Positions 12,228 through 24,100 of a stretch of DNA of 64,000 nucleotides are shown here, one piece after another. The DNA is from Melampsora larici-populina 98AG31 (taxonomy: Eukaryota; Basidiomycota; Pucciniomycetes; Pucciniales; Melampsoraceae). The stretch lies in contig NW_006768856.1 of assembly GCF_000204055.1 (NCBI RefSeq), positions 134,050 to 198,049 on the forward strand. Direction: 5' to 3'. How positions within the stretch are numbered: position 1 is the stretch's first letter; the number at the start of each line of letters is the position of its first letter. The notes beneath the pieces were generated by a model, which worked only from the letters and a program-made list of their open reading frames with translations, was not told the origin of the DNA and did no database searches. Made by a program: the position numbers and the translations under genes.

Positions 12228-13227
12228 TCAATCTAATTGATTACTACTAGTGGAAGGTGCGGAGGTATCATGACTTTGATATTTTTCTTTAAGACGTTGT
12301 TGCATCATTTGCAAGACCTCCTTAGCGAGAGGTGTTTGACAGCTATCTTCAGACATCATTAAGACTTTGAGTTCATTAACTTGAACAAGGCTAGCTTTGG
12401 CTTCAGCATCTGCTTTAGCCATCTGCTTCACCACTTCATTCCCTTCCTCGAGAGCTTGAACTCTTCTTTCAGCTAACTCATTACTTCTTTTAAGTTGTTC
12501 ATCACGAGCTTCTTTGAGTTCTTGAGCAATCGAGTCTTCTTGACGCTTGCGTTTTGATTGCTTGATTCCAATCGGGCGAGGAGGGGTAGAAGGACGAGGA
12601 TGAGATGTAGTAGTACTGGTATCGGTGCCATCCGAGAGGGCTTCGCTAGAGGGGATGGCAGCAATAGCCAAAGCCAAAGGTCCAGGCGGAGGTCGTGGAA
12701 CAATCCACTTGGGGGCAGTTGAAAGCACCCTCCAAGCTGCGAGGGATTTGAAGGGTGGCTTTTTGGGGTTGAGCTTGTTGTAAAGCTGGATCGCAAGTTC
12801 TGGCCAGTCGGACTCGACAGTGCCACTTGGAGGAGAGCGTTCGATCTGACCGTAGTAACCACTAAACTTGAGCGTAGCCGTTTTCAAAGCGGCCCATCTA
12901 AAAAGGAAAATGATCAGTTCATTCATTTGATCACAATGATGTCTACTTGATAACGATGATGTCTACTGACTTGATTTGAACCGAATTGAGATCTCGAGTT
13001 CCAAAAGACGATTTGGAATTGAGGTGTTCAGTGACTCGCTTGTAAAAGGTCTCGCCAGTCTGGTTCGTGCCGAATTCGGGAAGCTGGCTGACGTGGACCC
13101 ACGCCTCGGCGAGCAATACTTCCTCGGCAGAGGACCAGTTGTTGCTTTTTTTCTTCTTTGATGAATTTTGATTAAGTTGATCATTTTGAGTGGTTTGATG
13201 GTCGAAGTCTTGATTGATTTGATCCAT
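12228..13227 (-). CDS. Harbinger-1 Myb/SANT-like DNA-binding partner
   Basis: Two minus-strand exons, 13227-12971 and 12897-12228, join in phase (308 aa). Residues about 28-105 form a Myb/SANT-like domain: NNWSSAEEVLLAEAWVHVS, then TFYKRVTEHLN, ending in SVQIK joined to WAALKTATLKFSGYY across the intron. A Pro/Ser-rich middle (PRPSTPPRPIG) is followed by KRKRQ, a likely nuclear signal, and a long charged coiled-coil (SIAQELKEARDEQLKRSNEL onward). This domain order is typical of the second protein of plant and fungal PIF/Harbinger elements, which binds the TIRs and helps bring in the nuclease. That role is inferred from the family and the neighbour. No internal stop was seen. Confidence 0.82.
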
Positions 13228-13566
13228 CTTGATTGATAACGAGTTGATATTTCAGACAAAGATGAGATGAAGATTGAGATGGAATAGTGAAAGTAAATCG
13301 AAAGGAAGGATAGTAGAGGGGGATAGTAGAGGGATTTGGGAACCTTGATGAGACTTTGGCGAGACTCGAGTCTCGGTAGCTTTTCGGTAGATTGTGGAAA
13401 TACCGACTCGGTAGAGGTCCAGCAAATTTGCTGGACCTCTACCGATTTTTGACCGATTCGATAGATACCGAATGGTGTTTTTCACACGATTGTGGATTTT
13501 GGGCTTCGGTACAGTAAAATTTACCGTACCGAAGCCGTTTACCGAGACGATAGCAGCGCCTCTCGC

Positions 13567-14093
13567 TGGGCTTACACGTGACTTTTTTTTTGAGCAGCGC
13601 TACCCGGTGCCGGATCCGGGTCAGCCACCAATACCGTATCTGCCCTCGCTCACAGACCAAATACCGCGGACCTTACCACCACCCACCAATTCCACCACGA
13701 TCTCAATAGATCCACCACTACATGGAACAATCTGATCTCCTTCGAACCGCCATCAATCAAACCACCACATCTCAAGCCATTATCGAATTCCAATCATATT
13801 CAATAGCATATCAATCTCACTGAATTGTTCAATCCGGGTTGAAAACATGGCCCGATCACCCTCAGGACTTCGATCTGCAATGAAAAGGCAAGTCTTTTTC
13901 GCTTTTCATCCCCTTCCTCCTCATTGATCACACCGTAATCACATTGTTGTTTTTTGATCCATCTAACTACCACTTTTTTCAAAGTAACTTCTTCGATTCA
14001 AGTTCATCATCACCCAATCAAATTACTTTAACCGTTACATCCTTAACACCAATTACTTATAAAGCTTTAGATATCTTATCATTCCATTCCATT
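13567..14093. other. Junction between Harbinger-1 and hAT-2; left end of hAT-2 not resolved
   Basis: The stretch begins GC-rich (GAGCAGCGCTACCCGG near 13594, then a CCGGATCCGG palindrome) and becomes AT-rich toward the hAT-2 start codon. It should contain the left terminus of hAT-2, but no inverted repeat with an 8-bp duplication could be matched with confidence to the right side near 18150-18320. Confidence 0.4.
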
Positions 14094-17000
14094 ATGTTGA
14101 ACAAGCAACCGACAATCGACTCTTTTGTGACTTCTGGATACGAGACCGACAACTCTTGTGCTCCGCCTCGTCGATCATCTCGCATAGTCACCCCAGCCAG
14201 ACGACCTGCTGGGATGATCACTCCTAGTTCCGACTCTCGACGGGCCCTTGACTTCAACGGTGGCGTGAGAGATGTCAGGGATGGACATGTCCATTGACGT
14301 CGCGAACGATCTGCCTCTTTACCAGGTGATGATTTGGCTCAAGGAATCATCCCATTTCGTGAACAGATCCGATCTCGATCGAACAACTGATTTCTGTCTC
14401 TAACTTTGAATTCTCATTTTTTCAACCAGGCACCTAGTACCTCTACTCAAGATCGACGCCGTGAACGATCTGCCTCATTACCCGGTGTTGATTTGGCTCG
14501 AGGAAGCATCCCAAATCGTGAACAGAACCGATCTCGATCAAAGACTACTGTAAGTTACTCACGTCTCTTCTTTTTGATTTATAATCTTTTCTTTTTGAAC
14601 TTTGGATATCTGTCTCTGATTTTTTATTATCATTTTCTTGATCAGGCACCTAGTACCTCTACTCAAGGACGTCCTGGGTTAGTGACAGCAACTGTGTCAA
14701 ACCGGGCTCCTGCAACCGTATTGCAAATTGAAGAAGAGGTAAGTGAACTGTAATAAGTACTTGATCGATTTGAAATTTGTGTTAACTTATGGTTTGTCAT
14801 TCTTTCTGCGGATAGGTTCAATTGGGCCCTCCTTCTGTGGACTTTGCACAAGATTCTGACGAAGAGAACCAGCGGATCCGGAAGAGAAAGAGGAATCAGG
14901 AGGAGCCCGAAGAATTCAATAGCCCATATGATTACTATGACCCACCCTTTCATTGTCCAGTCAAAAAAGATGTGAGTTTCACTCTTTTAATTTATATGTT
15001 TTCCCTCAAAGCTGACCAAATAACATTGTAGCCACACAATGGACCACCTCTATCATGGCCGTGTAAGTATTGTAAAAAGGAAGTTCGAGTAAGCGCTAGC
15101 TCGCGAAGATCAAACCTCAAGGCGCATCGAGATGGAAACAAGGCACTGGGTAAGTCCGGAGCGGGTTGTCCGCGTCGTCAGCAAGCAATCCAGGCTGGTT
15201 GCAAGCTACCTCCAACCGAAAACGAACTACGCGCTGAACGTCTCAGACAAAATCATCAGTCTTCCCTCACCTCTTTTGTCGACTCGCCACCCCCGTTCTC
15301 GAACAAGACCCTCAATCAGTTACTTGCCGTGTGGCAAGTAACTCACGCTTTACCCTTCAAACGGATTGAGGACCCTATCCTCAAATCGATTATCTACTGG
15401 CTTCGGCCAGATGCGCGCGTGTTTGGTCGAAAATGGTCGGCTGATGAGGCTAAACATCTGTATATCTCACTGCGTGATCAGGTTATAGAAAAAGAGCTCA
15501 AGGTGAATTTTCTATTTCATCTTCAAACATTTCTTTTATCGATTTTTCAACTGACACTCATGTTTCATCTTTATGTTTTACAGGAACTAGATAGCAAATT
15601 CTGTTTAATTCAAGATGTCTGGACCGTTAAGGGCAATTTACACGCCTTTATTGGAGCATCAGTTGCCTACATCAAGAAAGACTGGTCGTACGTGGTTCGG
15701 CATCTAAGTTTGAAGGTTGTAGTATGGCATCACCAGGGACACTTACTCGCGGAGCCAATGGTGGCCATATTGAAGAAGAACAATCTATATCAAAAGATGA
15801 GTTCTTTCTTTTCTATTCTTTCGATTATTTTTCTATTCTTTTTGAGTTATCGAAATGTAAAGGGCCATGCTGACATTTACCTTTTGACTTTACATGCTTG
15901 CTAGTGTATCGGACTCTGGAAGTAACAACTTCACCATGGCCCGCGAGATGCAGCGACAGCTCAAGGAAGAAGGTTTCAATTCCAACCGCATCCTGCAGTG
16001 GGACCCGAAGTCGATGACGATTAGGTGTTTCTGCCACAAGATGGGGTTGATTGTCAAGGCAGGTATTGATGCACTTGGAATGAAACCCAGAAGGATTCAA
16101 CACGACACTTTAGGTAGATTTCCGCCAGTCGGAGTGATGGCTGTGATTGATGAGGAAGATGAAGAAGTAGTGGATGATACTGAAGCTTCTGGAACCAACG
16201 ATGCTGATTCCTATGATTCTGAGAGTGATGATAATGATGTCATTAGTAATCATAGCAGTGATTCAAATACATCCAAAGCGGCCTCTGATCAAGATCCTGA
16301 ATTTGAAGATTTCGAACAACAAGACGAACCACAAATCTACAAAAACCGAAAGTCTGCTTATCTTCTTGGCGATACTTACATGAAACAACTCACCAATGAT
16401 GTAAGCTCTATTTTTATCTCATTCAATTTCTCTTAAGGTTTTATGGTATTTGAACAACTGACTGATTTGTCCTTTGTATCATCCAGATGGACACCGTCAA
16501 TAAAAAGCTGACCTGGTCAAGTGGTCACCGGGCAGATTTCAATCGACGCCGATCAAGAGCAAACGTTCAGCTTAAGTTGAAGAAGATACCAACGCTCAAG
16601 GCCCTATTATCAGGACATGGTATTAGATGGGGTATAAGAGCTGAACGATGGGAAAGGATGTGGGCTTGTCGCGATGTAAGTCATAGATATTTGTTTCTTT
16701 TAATATTAATTATATTCACAATACTCACCACCCTGTTCGATGTGTCGCCTTTTAGCTCATTGATCAAGTCATGAAGGACGACCTAACTGAGGTACATGCT
16801 AAGAAACGTTACCCAAAGAAGAATGGCAAGAAAAGTGGGTATTTTGAGGAGATGGTGTTCTCGGTGGCGGATTGGCAAGCAATGAGGGACCTATTGGACA
16901 TACTCATGGTAAGGATTTCTTTTGTTTCTTTTCTATTTTCTTAATAACTAACTACTTTCTCAATAACTGACTAATCTCATTCGATTTTTATTTTATGTTG

Positions 17001-17914
17001 TTTATGTTTGACAAAATTCCAGCCATACAAGTATCTAACTCGAGACATGGAGGGAGATAAACCTACAGGATGTATGGTTTTGGTAAAGTACGTGCAGCTC
17101 AAGGCCTCCATGGAGGAACGTCTCAAGTCGATGCACCAAAGCGATCCCCTTTACCCAATGGTCAATATCATGATAGACAAGATTATCAAGTACCTGAATG
17201 AGGCACTCGAGTGTGACACGTTGATTCTAGCAGCTGTCTTCCACCCTGCTCTAAGGGTGAAGTTTTTTGCTCATGCATTTGGAATGGGTGATGTAGGAAA
17301 TAATCGAGCCGAAGAATTACTTAAAAAATTAGTTTTCATCAACAAACATGACGAATTGGATCTTCAAGATGAACCAGTCATCAACACTTCAGAGTCTGAT
17401 TCCCCAAGTAAAGATCATTTTGCCATTGGCAACGATAGTTTTCCTCAATTCTACAGCAGTGTCGTGGCCTCAAGTGAACACAACGAGCTTGATCGATACC
17501 TTCAAGGTATCGATCCGATGGTCACTCCTGATGTGAACAATCCACAATATGTGTTGGATTGGTGGAATGTAAGTCGCTCATTTCTTTTTTTTATACATAA
17601 ATCCCACTTATTGACGTTTTTCGAATCTCTAGGCACACTCTGGCAAATACCCAATCTTATCGGTCTTGGCTAGGGATTACCTTGCAGCCCCTGCAGCATC
17701 TGCTGCACCCGAAAGATCTTTCTCGATTGCTGGTCAAGTTTGTACAGCAGAACGAGGCGGGCTTTTACCTCGCATGATCAAGATGACGGTCAGCAGCCAA
17801 ATATGGGTCTTAGAAAATATACCGTTGATTGGCGATTTTTCTGGTGTTGGCAATGTGATCAAGTACTCGAAAAAGATGGTTCAAAAGAAGACCCGCAAGT
17901 CTTATAACAATTAG
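14094..17914 (+). pseudogene. hAT-2 transposase, decayed
   Basis: Exons recognisable in phase are 14094-14294 (then TGA), 14430-14549, 14646-14738, 14816-14971, 15032-15502, 15594 to about 15799, about 15905-16400, 16487-16675, 16756-16908, 17023-17568 and 17633-17914. The plan matches hAT-1: Ser/Arg-rich N-terminus, BED finger (PCKYCKKEV.. then NLKAHRDGN), QDVWTVKGNLHAFIGAS, SDSGSNNFT, an acidic linker, a WACRDLIDQVM block, and a C-terminal dimerisation region (LARDYLAAPAASAAPERSFS). Damage: TGA at 14295-14297, TGA at 14388-14390 in a duplicated exon, and no clean GT donor in phase near 15799. It is a diverged relative of hAT-1, not a recent copy. Start: first ATG of the Ser/Arg-rich exon. 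Confidence 0.8.
14298..14745 (+). repeat. Internal exon duplication in hAT-2
   Basis: A ~95-bp segment encoding RRERSASLPGxDLAxG occurs at 14298-14390 and again at 14457-14549. A second motif, GCACCTAGTACCTCTACTCA, follows AG acceptors at both 14430 and 14646. The first copy has TGA where the second has CGA just before it, and it lacks the GT donor present after the second copy. Duplicated exon plus decay of one copy is the simplest reading. Confidence 0.75.
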
Positions 17915-18142
17915 TTTTAAATTTATTTCTCCTTCAAATTTCTCTCAAGTTTTACAGTTTCTTTACGATCATTACTTCAAATGTTTGTTTCCTTTTCATT
18001 ATGTTTTTCTTTTTTCTTCTTTTGGTCTTGAGTTTTCTTTACACTCGTTTAGAGCGTATTTTATCCTTTCATTACGGTCTTTACTGCAATAATTTGATTG
18101 TTTTTTTCTCTTTTTCATCTTGTTGAGAAAATTAAAAAAAAC

Positions 18143-18330
18143 TTTTTTTTTTGGCTTGCAGCGCAGTGAAACGCTGCGATGAGAAGCAGCGTTTCAAGCT
18201 GCCATTTTGCCAAAAAAAAAACCCCCGTAGCCACTAACACTGCCCGGCTTTCGGCCTCCTGAAAGGCGCAGCGCTACCGGTTTGGAGGTTGTCAGCGCTG
18301 CGCTGCGCTGCGAGCCAGGCTTGGTCGAAG
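18143..18330. repeat. Nested hairpins, probable right end of hAT-2
   Basis: A long interrupted palindrome spans about 18143-18221: a T-tract plus GGC faces GCC plus an A-tract, with an inner perfect hairpin GAAACGCTGC/GCAGCGTTTC at 18168-18177 and 18186-18195. It is followed by GC-rich sequence with CGCAGCGC near 18265 and a GCGCTGCGCTGCGCTGCG run near 18295. Position and composition suggest the terminal region of hAT-2, but the matching left terminus was not identified. Confidence 0.5.
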
Positions 18331-19435
18331 TTTCCTATCTTCAATCTCAAAGTTCACCTTCTAATTGTTAAAACTCTTAGCAATTATCAAATCAAAGTTT
18401 TTTCAGCCCTCCCTACCACCCTTTAAAAAAAAAAAAAAGATTGAATGCGGTAGTTATTTCTTTTTTAAAAAAAAATGTGTTTCATCAAATATTAGTGCAG
18501 TTATTTTTCATTAGTTATCTTTTTACTTACATATTACATTATGGTTTCTTTAGTCTATCTCAAGATTTCATGTTAGTGTTTTAGTTGTGTTGTTGGTTGG
18601 TTTCAAGTTATGTTATATTTCTTAAGTATTTTTCAGTTCGTGTATAGTTACATTATTTAGGCCTCTAGCCACCCCGTAGGGCGTTTGTTAGTTCTCAAGT
18701 AATTAATATTCCCTTGGCTTAGGCCTTGGGCTTTGCACCAAACATTGTTCTTTGGTATTGTATACCAATTTATTAGTAAGTTTTAACGATCCCATTTCTT
18801 TAGGTTATTTGAAAGATTGTCAAATTATGATCTTGATTGTGTAGAAGTCTTTAATTGCCATCCTAAGATTAGGGATACTAGATAGGATCAGATTCAGAAG
18901 AAGGTAATCAATATAACACATCAACATGAAAGCTGGTTTGGCGCTGGGTTTTCTCAAACAGGAGTCCTTCCAAAGATTTACATGTGACTCCAATTGGTTT
19001 ACGTAATGTCTCAAATCAGAAGATCAAGTCAATAAAAAGAAAACAGGGTGGCAAGAGTATGACAATGGATGAGGAGGACAATGATGATTTAGAAAATAAT
19101 AAGATGAGATATGATACAGAGTCAATGCTGCCACTTTACTTTACTAGTAAAGTAAAGAGTAAAGTAACAAAATTTTGTTACTTTAATTTGTTCAGTAAAG
19201 TCCCTGCCCCACCTTTACTTTACTTGACTTCACCCAGAGTAAAGTAAAGAGTAACTTTACTCAATTTCAATAAACACCATCCTTTTCAATTAAAAGAACA
19301 ACTTGATCAAGTCTTATTACCTACCTTCAATGGCACCTGCAACACCTTTGAGTTCAGCTCCCCCTTGGTGTCAATTGACTGGTTCAACATCAAGGACTTG
19401 CAAGTCTTCTGGCAGTGTGATACCACCACAAGACT
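18331..19435. other. AT-rich spacer before the Gypsy element
   Basis: No intact gene was seen. On the minus strand at about 19000-18825 a short frame contains MCYIDYLLL and KDFYTIKI, reminiscent of a Copia reverse transcriptase (Y-x-D-D motif degraded), so a small retrotransposon scrap is possible. The 3' part holds the repeat at 19128-19262. Confidence 0.4.
19128..19262. repeat. TTTACTTTAC-rich palindromic repeat
   Basis: The motif (A/T)CTTTACTTTAC and its complement recur at least six times, and 19161-19184 is a perfect 24-bp palindrome (AAAGTAACAAAA with its complement). Similar TTTACTTTAC motifs occur near 44580-44755. It is probably a MITE or satellite remnant; ends and target duplication are not defined. 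Confidence 0.5.
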
Positions 19436-20553
19436 TGTCAGCCTCCAAGCTCAGGCTAGCTGAAGCCAAAGAGACTACAACTTGAATAAAAACTAATAAA
19501 TAGATAAAATTAAAATATATATATTTCTCCTTTCATCATACTACATCGTGTGTCTAGTTTCAAAGACAACAAATACTTGAAAACAAAACTATGAGAACCT
19601 AAGTCAAAGGTAACAACAAAAATCCTCACAAGACACCTCGTGTCTAGTTCCAAGAGGAACAATCCTGAGAAACCAAGATTAACACTCCTAGAGGTAAAAC
19701 TAAAAGGAACCCACTAAGAAGATACCATACGAGGCCAGCTTGAGGATCAGAACACAGTAACGCAACCCGAAGGACAAAACGAAACGAATTTAGCGTTTCA
19801 GGCTTGAGCTCAACCACGAGTTGACCAAGCAAGGATTTACTGAGTTCCCAATCTGGCCAAACCACGGGTTAGCCAGAAGAGTCTCCCCTTTGGGAACTAT
19901 CAATAACAACGACTGAGAACCACAAGTCAGCCAGCCACCTGGAAAAGGCATATAAAGAGAGATGGTCTCCTGAGTTCGAAAGGAGGACACTCATCTACGA
20001 CGACCAGAAGCAACTATAAGCTTTTTTCTCGCAGTCCAGCCATACTTCCTAAAAAAGGTATATCTCCACTCACTATAAAAGCCCAGTTACTACAAACGCA
20101 AAGTACAAAGAGTCACTTCTGATCTTACCTAGACTGTAAGTAAGAGACCAGGTTCACTACCTATTCCTTTTTCCCTCTTTTCCTTTGACTGTCCCTGTTT
20201 CAAGACAGTAAAACTCCATCTTGGTCAAGTGCCATTGTTCTTACAACGTAAAGTTGATAAGATCCCTGAGGCTTCAAAACCCAGGCTACTGGTTGATTCC
20301 ATCTTCGAGAAAATATCCCCGGCTCAGAACCTGACCAGTTCCGTCTGTTAACCAACAGTGGGCCGTGGAACCTTCTGTCACGTTTATATTTACGTATACC
20401 GTGGTTAGTACCCTTCGAAACAAGTTACTGATATAAAGGAAATTTCTACCTTTATAATAGATACTATTCATCCTACGTATCCAATAGGATTCTTTGTCAG
20501 GTTCCTCAGTTAAATATTGATATTTAACTACTAGAGTAAGTGCCACCCTGACA
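19436..20553 (+). repeat. 5' LTR of the Gypsy element
   Basis: The 5' LTR is 1,118 bp and matches the two halves of the 3' LTR (649 + 468 = 1,117 bp), mostly by scattered single-base changes. A 36-bp block (19877-19912) is unrelated to the matching 35-bp block of the 3' LTR (30374-30408). A CATATAAAGAGAG TATA-like box lies near 19948 and another TATAAAAG near 20074, so the promoter and RNA start are probably around there. Confidence 0.93.
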
Positions 20554-20555
20554 AT

Positions 20556-20573
20556 TGGGGGCCTCATTGAGTG
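20556..20573 (+). other. Candidate primer-binding site
   Basis: Two bases after the 5' LTR the sequence reads TGGGGGCCTCATTGAGTG. It starts with TGG, as expected for pairing with a tRNA 3' CCA end, but it is not the common initiator-Met site. The tRNA cannot be named from sequence alone. Confidence 0.4.
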
Positions 20574-21165
20574 TTAGTAGACCCAAGAACTAACAAAATA
20601 AAAAGAAAACGTTTAGTTTTCAAAGTAGATATTTTCACATTTCCTTCTTCTTAGAAATCATAAATCGTTTTCAAAATTTCCCAATCAAAGGAACTGCTCA
20701 CCTTGAAGCACGATCTCCTAGATCTTTCCTTGCAAATCGGAAAACTGATAGAAAAAGTCATACAACTTGAGATTGCTGAAAGAAAACATAAGTAAGCTTA
20801 CATCCACCCATCCCAAAGAGAGTGTAGTAATTGACAAATACGCGCCATCCTTGAAGTGAACGCACCAGAGAAGGTCATTCAACCTCCGAAGGCGCAGAAG
20901 AACCAGCCCCCGAACCAAGCAGTAGGAAAGGTTCGAGAGCAAATCCTAACAATCTTGCCGAAGATCCAGCTAAAAACGTCGTCTACCGTGCCGTTACCTA
21001 ATCAGTCTATACTTCATACAACCACCACCTCGATTACCGAGACAACGACTACTGGGTCGGAGAAGATTGGTACCACGGATCACCCTGGTACATTACCTTT
21101 CATTCCTTTAGTTTCCTTGTTCTTTATTTCTCTTTCCGAGAAGATAAATTGACAAGCTTAACGGA
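20574..21165 (+). other. Gypsy leader / 5' untranslated region
   Basis: About 590 bp lie between the primer-binding site and the gag start. An open frame is present at 20856-21152, but it is Thr/Pro-rich, is not in phase with gag and has no recognisable domain. It is best read as leader sequence. Confidence 0.45.
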
Positions 21166-24100
21166 ATGCCTCCTAGAAAATCTGATCGAGTCCGAGCTAT
21201 CAAAGAGAAACTCGGACAACCCTCATACTCAGAAACCTCCAGGAGATGTAGCTCAGTCGGTCCCACCTCAGCACGACCTAATGCAAGAAGATCAAGCATT
21301 AGATCAGCTACCACCGACCATAACGTCGGAGGAAGAGAGACTCCTAATGTCCCTACACGAGAAAAACTTCATCAACTGGAGAAAAGCTCAAGAAACGAAC
21401 CCGAACAATACCCGGGCAATCACGATCTATCTCAGCTTGTGGAAGAACAGTCACGACAGCTTGACGATGCTCCTGGACGAGGAGGAAGTCCTGAAGAGGT
21501 CCCTGGGATGGAATCCGTACTCCGAAGAACTCAAGTTCAAAGCGAGAACCAACCATGGCTTCATAGGCAAGAATCCGAGCCCTCAACCAGCATCGCAGCA
21601 CGTGCCGGAACCAGCGCAGTCCAACTCGTCAGCAGGACCAATCCGCAAGAACCATCAAAAAGCTCAGAAAGAGCCCTATCAGAAACCAGCTCACGTAGAG
21701 GAGGAATCGGCCAACATGCAGTCGATGCTGTCCTTCAGCCGAGCCTACTACCGGGCGATCAAAGGGATCAACAAATCCCAGAAGAGCAAAGGAAAGTCTC
21801 CCTTAGTTACAACCCAAAACCAACCGGGACCGTCCAACCAGTAGAAAAAACCTTCATCTCTACTCCCAGTCCGTTTCTCTTTTCCCAACGCGTGGCTTAT
21901 GAAAATAATAATGATGTTTTTTGTTCTGCTGTCATGATGCCTACGCCTGTGAGCAAAACGAGTGTCCTAGTTCAAAAAGTTGCCCACCCCACTACCTCAC
22001 CTTTAGTACAAAATGATGTTACTCCCATTCCTTTTAGACAAGTTGTGTCTCCTAAAGTTCATGCCCTCAAGACAATTTCTACTCCTATGACAGAGAATGA
22101 CAAAATTGAGAGAGCGCTCGAAAACAAAAACTTGGAGAGTATCTCTCAAGAAAATTGAGAGACTAAAAGGATTGAAACCTCTGTACCCATGCCTGAGAAT
22201 AGTAAGATCCAGGAGACCTCAGAACATCTAAGCACTAAGAAAAGTGTTAACTCCCTCCCTCCTATCACAAACAGTAAGGTTGAAGGACCTACCAAAAGAC
22301 AAGACTCTTACAGTGTCGGAAGAACCGTTTCGTTAGTCGAGAAAGAGGAGTTAAGACATAAAAAAATAAAAGACGATCTTCCTGAGCCTGATAACTCAGT
22401 AATGAAGACAAAGAGCATTGAAGAAATACTCCGTGAAACGGAAAACAGGATTTCACCATTCCTTTTAGCCGGACCAGTCAATACTATGCCACAAAAAATG
22501 AGTCCTCTGTCCCCGGACAAAGAGTTTAGTCTTAACAATAAGTTCTCAGCATTAAAAATACACAGTGAGACAACTTCCCCAAAGTCACATATATCCGTTC
22601 CAGACAAGGAATTCAGGATACACGAAACGTTGAAAACCGTGCAATCTCATATAGAGACTAAGCTGGAAGAAACCATAAAGACACTGAATTCGAAGTGGGA
22701 CAATAGCGTAGAACTCCTAAATGAGGAGATGAATATGAACTTTGAAGAGATTAGGCACAGTATCCTCCACACAAACAATAATATAGACATCAGTGCAATC
22801 GCGATAGTACTAGATGACCACCAGACGAACATGGAAAGCAATATGCAACTTCTACTACACTCGCACAAGGAACACAGCGAAGTTTACCTCAAACACCTGG
22901 GCGAATTGATGTGCGTGTTAGGAGAGAAGCTAGACTCAGCAGTTCAGAGAACAGAAAACATACACCGTAATGTAAACCGTCTGATATCACTGACAGAGCG
23001 TACACACAACCAAAACCATAGCGGTACCTACTCACATAGAGACCATATGCCAATAGCAAACGAGCCGGAAATACTGAGCAATAATCCATTTGCTCATGAA
23101 TTCCCAGCGATGCAACAGCCGATGTTTAGGGGAGTAGATATTAACGCACCAACGCGCACAGCAATGGACAACCCAAAGTTGACCGTAGACGATAGAAGAT
23201 CCAACGAGTCGGTGGGACAAGCCTTGGTTAAACAATTACAAAAGGATTATCCGCCTGTGAGGGACTGGCCTAAATTTAGTGGGGAAGACGAATATAACCA
23301 TTTAGAATGGATCGAATGGATAGACAACACCCAGCAAGATACTGGCATGCCAGATTCGTCGATCACCTGCAAGTTAGCCATCATCATGACTCACTCGGCG
23401 AGAGCATGGTACACGAGTAAACGAACGACTGAAGGACCAAGCAGCTGGGCGAGGTGGAAAGAATTGATAAAGGACACATACGGTACCCCAGTATGGAAGA
23501 GGAAAATGTCCACAGCCTTCGACAGGGATACTTTCAGAGCAGAACACCGAGAGAAACCTCTCGCGTGGCTCCTACTGCAGAGGAGGCGAATGGTCGCAGC
23601 ATGGCCGTTTCTGACGACCTCAGAGCAGATTGATAAGATTCTGAGTCTATGCCACGGCGATATAGAGCATGCGGTTCAATCGATAATCAAAGACCATTCA
23701 AACTACGAGATGTTTATGGCCATTTTCGAGGAGGTAGTTACCCACACATCCATCGGTAAGCATAAAACAAGTTATCCGAAGCGTTTCACTAATGAGGCGA
23801 TAGCAACCTCTGAGTACAAGCAGAAGGATGATCGCAAAGAACAGAGCTCTAGAGACTATAGAGACAGGACTCCCGGCACGAACTATAAGCCTAGGGACAA
23901 ACCCTTCTTTAAGAAGGATAGTGATTGAAGACCACGATTGGAGAAGAAAGCGGTTAACACTGTCGAACTAGACGATAGAGAGACTGATGTTGAAACCAGA
24001 ATCGAGGACGAAGACCAGTCAGAAGCTGGGTCGGAAACGACAGACGATGAACAGGACATATGTATCGGTAACATCGAGATGACCAACCAAGTGCAAGGGA

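Larger units (their letters stand above)
10282..13566. mobile_element. PIF/Harbinger-1 DNA transposon
   Basis: The left end starts at about 10282 (GAGCATCTCCTATCG) preceded by TTA. The right end near 13566 (reverse complement GAGGCGCTGCTATCG) is clearly related but diverged. Subterminal sequences also pair as inverted repeats over about 100 bp, including CCACTATCGT against CCACAATCGT and repeated TACCGA/TCGGTA motifs. The two proteins, a DDE nuclease on + and a Myb/SANT-like partner on -, are the usual Harbinger pair and are convergent. A matching 3-bp target duplication was not found on the right, so the right boundary is approximate. Confidence 0.78.

Noticed and set aside
13800..13982. Minus-strand frame as the missing 5' part of the truncated membrane-protein gene
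   Set aside because: It has no hydrophobic span, no phase-compatible donor and no similarity in style to the gene at 7827-10281.
21149..21844. 231-aa open frame overlapping gag
   Set aside because: Runs in another frame over the gag start, with no domain or splice support; treated as a shadow.
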